A stretch of 64,000 nt of DNA from assembly GCF_001311865.1 (NCBI RefSeq), contig NZ_BBCD01000006.1:1-64000 (forward strand), read 5' to 3'. The notes under the pieces are model-generated. The model was not told the DNA's origin. It was given only the letters and a program-made list of their open reading frames with translations, and ran no database searches. Positions 59,114 to 64,000 of the stretch are shown here, piece after piece (within the stretch, counting starts at the first letter, position 1; each line of letters opens with the position of its first letter). Made by a program: the position numbers and the translations under genes. Source of the stretch: Piscibacillus salipiscarius JCM 13188. GTDB taxonomy: Bacteria > Bacillota > Bacilli > Bacillales > Alkalibacillaceae.

Positions 59114-59163
59114 CAAAAAAAGAGTGCCTGTCTTAAGGGCAATTGCCTCAGACAAGCACTCTA
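59114..59163 (-). terminator. rlmN terminator
   Basis: AGAGTGCTTGTCT pairs with AGACAGGCACTCT, then TTTTTTTG on the minus strand. Confidence 0.83.
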
Positions 59164-59168
59164 ATTAT

Positions 59169-60250
59169 TTATGATGCACTAACTTTCTTCTTCTTTTTCG
59201 CTTTTTCAATTTGTTTACTTCTAAGTTGTCCGCAAGCAGCATCAATGTCACTACCTTGTTCCACGCGTACACCACAGTTAATATTGTTCTCAAGTAGTGT
59301 TTCATAGAACTTCAATATATTTTGCTTACGACTCCGTTCATATGGGTGGTCCGCAACTGGATTATACGGAATTAAGTTGACGTAAGATAAGTGACGTTTA
59401 TCTTTTAATAATTCGACAAGCTGTTTCGCTTCCTCGACATGATCATTGACGTCATCTAATAAAATATATTCAAACGTAATTCTGCGATTCGTTTTCTCTA
59501 AATAATAATCAATTGCCGGCATCAGTTTCTCAAGCGGATACGCTCGATTGATTTTCATAATGCGTGTACGCAGCTCATTATTTGGTGCGTGAATGGATAG
59601 AGCTAAGTTGACTTGCATGTTCTCATCTGCAAATTGATATATCTTATCAGCTAAGCCACTTGTTGAAACCGTGATGTGGCGTGCACCGATCGATAAGCCT
59701 TTCTGATCATTGACAATACGTAAGAAATCCAGCGTATTATCGTAGTTATCAAAAGGCTCACCAATACCCATAACAACAATGTGGCTCACACGCTCATCCT
59801 TACCTTGTGCATCTAAATGATGTTGGACATTCATAATCTGCTCAACGATTTCACCACTTGTTAAATCACGATTTTACGTAAAATCCCACTTGCACAGAAT
59901 GAACAACCAATATTACAACCTACCTGAGTGGTCACACAAACTGACAGACCATAATCAAAGCGCATTAACACGGTCTCGATATAGTTGCCATCTTGTAGTT
60001 CGAATAGAAACTTAATCGTTCCGTCTTTCGATTCTTGTTTAACCGCTTCATCTAGCGTTTGAACAACATAATGGTCTTCTAAAAGCTGTATGGTATCTTT
60101 ATTAACATTTTTCATATCTGAAAATGATTTCACACGTTTACGGTAAAGCCAATCCCACACTTGGTCTGCGCGGAAACGCTTTTGACCATTTTCAACGAGC
60201 CAATCTTTCAATTGATCATAAGTTAATCCATAAATGGATTCTTTACGCAT
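59169..60250 (-). CDS. rlmN: 23S rRNA (adenine-2503-C2)-methyltransferase, apparent frameshift
   Basis: Radical SAM methyltransferase, about 360 residues: N-terminal [15 protein letters not shown] helical domain, [4Fe-4S] motif [18 protein letters not shown], and the resolving Cys in DIDAACGQL. It methylates A2503 of 23S rRNA and A37 of some tRNAs. One A missing near 59868-59875 breaks the frame just after the cluster motif. Confidence 0.9.
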
Positions 60251-60477
60251 TGAAAAAAACCTTCCTTTGAATAAGACAAAGATCTTATTAATTTTACCCT
60301 CTACCTATACTACTCAATGTTATACGTTCTGACAAGTTGAAAGGTCTTCCAATCACGAGGTTTTCTAAAAAATTAATCATAAAGTCATGCTTGTCTTATT
60401 TTTCATATAAATGAACTAAGTACGTTTGCAGACAAGCTATGCTCTGCATTCGCAAACCGAGTTAAGGAGGGATCTAA

Positions 60478-60855
60478 ATGGTAAAAATAACGACTACACA
60501 ACTTGTACGTTACTTAGTCGGCTTTGTATTTATCGTTTCCAGTTTAATGAAAGTGGTGGGCAGTGGTTTAGGCGCCTATTTTACGAACCTAGGTTTTCCA
60601 TCACCAATCACATTCATGTACATCGTAGCTGCGACTGAGATTGTGTTTGGTTTATTAATCATCTTAAACCGTTATGTTAAGCTTTCGACCATACCACTTA
60701 TGGTTGTTGTTATTGGTGCGCTTGTTGTCACTAAGCTGCCGATGTTACATGAGGGACTGATCAACACGTTATTCCACGCACGTTTAGATATCGTAATGCT
60801 TGGCCTTTTATTTTTACTTTATCATCAGTATGACGGTAAGTTATTTAGGCCATAG
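60478..60855 (+). CDS. DoxX family membrane protein
   Basis: 125 residues, four helices: RYLVGFVFIVSSLMKV and ATEIVFGLLIIL blocks of DoxX. Function unclear, linked to redox homeostasis in some bacteria. AAGGAGGGATCTAA precedes ATG. Intact. Confidence 0.83.
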   Translation: MVKITTTQLVRYLVGFVFIVSSLMKVVGSGLGAYFTNLGFPSPITFMYIVAATEIVFGLLIILNRYVKLSTIPLMVVVIGALVVTKLPMLHEGLINTLFHARLDIVMLGLLFLLYHQYDGKLFRP

Positions 60856-60861
60856 CCTACC

Positions 60862-61516
60862 CTACCATACGTCATAAACATAACCTTGTTTGGTCTTCTT
60901 ACCAACCTTTTTTCTGTAACTTGTTGGGTGCTTGGATTATATTGATACTTCAACCACCCAACATACCATCCATTTTTAGCGGCTTGTTGCTCTTCCCATA
61001 AATTAACGCCGCTCATCCATTCACCAGTTTGATCACCGGGAGGGTTTCCTTGTTTCGGGAAACTTGACCCGTTAGCTGCAATGATGGTACTTCTCGTTAA
61101 CTTCGCTAACTCTTCAGGAAACTCACTGGATGCAACTCTGCAGCCTGTAAAAATTATCGTACTACCTTCGCAAAACTTCACTTGACCTGTTTGAATCAGC
61201 TTTGCTAAGTCACTTAGATATCTCGCATCTTGATGGTCGTATAAACGTTGGTTTAGGTAAAACCCATTAATGTCAGGACCACCAATTTTACGCCACCTCG
61301 GTTTCCATTAGGATCAAACGGCCAAGCATGTGAAAAGATAATGAGTTTTTCGATGCAATCTTGCCCATGATTCGAAAACTCAACTAAATGTTCCAACAGA
61401 TTCTTACCTGAATTCCACTGCCTTGCATTTTCCCTTCCCACTGAGTTAATCGCCCACGACTGAAACGCTACCTCATCTCTACCTGTTGCAGCTAACGCTA
61501 ATTTCCTTCGCGCCAT
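60862..61516 (-). CDS. Putative caspase-like/DUF4347-like protein, apparent frameshifts
   Basis: About 217 residues. FSHAWPFDPNGN (His) near residue 60 and IIFTGCRVAS (Cys) about 60 residues later resemble the His-Cys dyad of DUF4347/caspase-fold proteins. No signal peptide. One A missing near 61292 and another break near 60911-60917; corrected end is GKKTKQGYVYDVW, stop at 60862. Assignment is by pattern only. Confidence 0.5.
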
Positions 61517-61635
61517 TACATTCACCTACTTTTAATTGTGTTATTACTTATATATGCGAATGATGTTGGGCTGTTGAATTAGAGCCTAGCTATGTACTAG
61601 CAAGTTTTTGAAATTTACCCAAGTTTCTCTCAACC

Positions 61636-61666
61636 AATAAAAAAGAGCAGCCTAGACGGCTACTCT
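61636..61666 (-). terminator. TraB-family gene terminator
   Basis: AGAGTAGCC/GGCTGCTCT then TTTTTTATTGG on the minus strand. The stem overlaps the end of the open frame. Confidence 0.8.
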
Positions 61667-62842
61667 CGAGTGATGTTTATAAATTTTCCAAGAAAACTCG
61701 AATGCGTCCGCCCCACCGATAAACGTACCGACTGAGCTTCCGATATTCGCCATGACGACAATTAATAAAATTCGTGTTACTTTATTGCGCCAAAATCCTT
61801 TAACGGTATGAACATCTTCTGATAATTTTTCAAAATCCGCTACGCTCGGCTTTCTAACCATGGCTTGCGCAAAGCCTGCAAACCAACCCGCTGCGAGCAA
61901 GGGATTTAGTGAACTAATCGGAGCTACGACAAAGGCGGTTAAGATCGCAATTGGATGCCCCATCGCGATAGCTACACCAATCGCTGATAAAGAGCCGTTC
62001 CACAGCACCCAGGAAATCGCTTGGTACGTTCCTGCTGAAGGATTAGTGATAAACGTGTAGACAATCACAGACAAAATCAGCAGCGGTATTGCCCAGCCGA
62101 TAATTTTTGGCGTTTTCGATTTTGGTGGTACTTTCGTAAGCTTTTTCAAATCATGCTCACGATAAATTTCCTTCGTAACTCCCGGAACATGAGCGGCACC
62201 TAGTACTGCTACGACTTTGTCACCTTTTGCGCTACGGATCTTCTGTGCCAAATATTGGTCGCGTTCGTCAATTAATGGCGTTTTCAATTGTGGAAATGAC
62301 TCGCTAAACTCTTGTAACACCGAATCTAACATATCTTGAGACTTCATACGTTCTAGATCTTCTTCAGATAAGTCGTCATCACTAAAAATACCGTAGACAA
62401 TACTCATTAGAAGCTTTAATTTACCCATGAAGCCTAGGTTGCGCCAAATACGCGAGAAAGTAATTTGGATATTTCGGTCGGCTAAGACTAAGTTAGCTCC
62501 ATGCTCTTCAGCAGAGTCAATCCCTTGAATCATTTCTTGCCCAGGGTTAATCCCAAACTGTTTAGCCATCCTGCTTTGGAATGATGAGATCATCATATTC
62601 ATCAAAAGCATTGTTGCTTTCTTTTCCTTAATAACCTTAAATATGTCCATATTTTTCCACTTGTTGCCTTCTTTAATGGATTGATAACGTTGTGCATCTA
62701 ACTCCACGCATATGGAGTCTGGCTGCTCTGCATCAATCACTTCTTTTACTTGCTCAGCGCTTTGTTTTGATACGTGCGCTGTTCCAATTAATATAATTTC
62801 TTTACCATCTAATTCAAGACGTGTAATGTTTTCTTCTGACAT
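61652..62842 (-). CDS. TraB/PrgY family membrane protein
   Basis: 396 residues. N-terminal TraB domain with IILIGTAHVSKQSAEQV and, about 210 residues later, VAVLGAAHVPGV (paired GxxH motifs, protease-like EreA/TraB fold). The C-terminal half has about four membrane helices. In enterococci PrgY limits peptide pheromone; here the role is unknown. The frame runs into the terminator; one T more near 61690 would end it at EFFLENL. Confidence 0.8.
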   Translation of the reverse strand: MSEENITRLELDGKEIILIGTAHVSKQSAEQVKEVIDAEQPDSICVELDAQRYQSIKEGNKWKNMDIFKVIKEKKATMLLMNMMISSFQSRMAKQFGINPGQEMIQGIDSAEEHGANLVLADRNIQITFSRIWRNLGFMGKLKLLMSIVYGIFSDDDLSEEDLERMKSQDMLDSVLQEFSESFPQLKTPLIDERDQYLAQKIRSAKGDKVVAVLGAAHVPGVTKEIYREHDLKKLTKVPPKSKTPKIIGWAIPLLILSVIVYTFITNPSAGTYQAISWVLWNGSLSAIGVAIAMGHPIAILTAFVVAPISSLNPLLAAGWFAGFAQAMVRKPSVADFEKLSEDVHTVKGFWRNKVTRILLIVVMANIGSSVGTFIGGADAFEFSWKIYKHHSRVAV

Positions 62843-62989
62843 AAAATAGACCCTCTTAACCTAGAATTTATATCCATATAAAGTTAGTTTATCATTAATT
62901 CGGGGTGAACAACTCATTTTTATTAACTTTTTAATGACATCCTTATATATTATGCAAAATTCAAATAGGATCCTTCTTATTTATGATAA

Positions 62990-64000
<1,011 letters not shown>

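Overview
The window comes from a low-GC, spore-forming Bacillaceae chromosome. The evidence is two SspH-type small acid-soluble spore protein genes, strong GGAGG ribosome binding sites, an S-box upstream of metNIQ, a BirA-type operator upstream of bioY, a citR/citA pair, an RsbR-type STAS protein and YhaQ/YhaP-like and YtrAB-like ABC systems. Several families (DapA-like HpaI aldolase, DUF5316, DUF4256, GrpB) fit the Oceanobacillus/Halobacillus side of the family, but I cannot name a genus. I recognise no insertion sequence, prophage, CRISPR array, rRNA or tRNA.

Layout. 1-15 kb (minus strand) is an aromatic-acid catabolic region. A nearly complete 4-hydroxyphenylacetate pathway runs hpaB-hpaC-(terminator)-hpaE-hpaD-DapA-type hpaI-hpaG1-hpaG2-hpaF-succinate-semialdehyde dehydrogenase, with a divergent LysR regulator and a cre-like site. 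Behind it lie an MFS transporter, a XylR_N/V4R/PucR fusion regulator and a second monooxygenase set: an HpaB paralogue, an FAD-synthetase-domain protein and an HpaC paralogue. 16-19 kb is metNIQ under a SAM riboswitch. 19-30 kb holds an MBL hydrolase, citR/citA, a polar amino-acid ABC transporter, bioY, GrpB and GNAT genes. 30-36 kb holds a stress-signalling STAS protein, small proteins, a GDSL hydrolase, a DsbA-like oxidoreductase and an aldehyde dehydrogenase with DUF779. 36-46 kb holds a peroxiredoxin-like gene whose active-site Cys codon is TGA, a Bcr/CflA efflux gene, two ABC export operons and an SsuABC-like importer. 46-64 kb holds peptidases, a PQQ-type dehydrogenase, a fatty-acid/acyl-CoA module (thiolase, SDR, CoA ligase, CaiB, acyl-CoA dehydrogenase), spore proteins, rlmN, DoxX, a TraB-family protein and the 5' part of a GH13 glucosidase.

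Two observations stand out. (1) At least seven 3'-flanking spacers carry degenerate tandem arrays with a period of almost exactly 21 bp. Each locus has its own 8-10 bp core (AAcTTGACG, TATgAACG, TGAGACATT, TGGTCCTTT, ATCTACCCC, CCTGCAGG), usually just beyond a Rho-independent terminator. I know no described element matching this. (2) The peroxiredoxin-like gene at 35726-36277 has an in-frame TGA exactly at the first Cys of its CxxC motif, followed 18 nt later by a 7-bp hairpin, as expected for a selenoprotein.

Caution on quality: about half of the genes carry +/-1 indels, nearly all in short homopolymers and nearly all restored by one base. This is the signature of an unpolished long-read assembly, so I annotate these as single genes with apparent frameshifts and give the gene span rather than the open-frame fragments.
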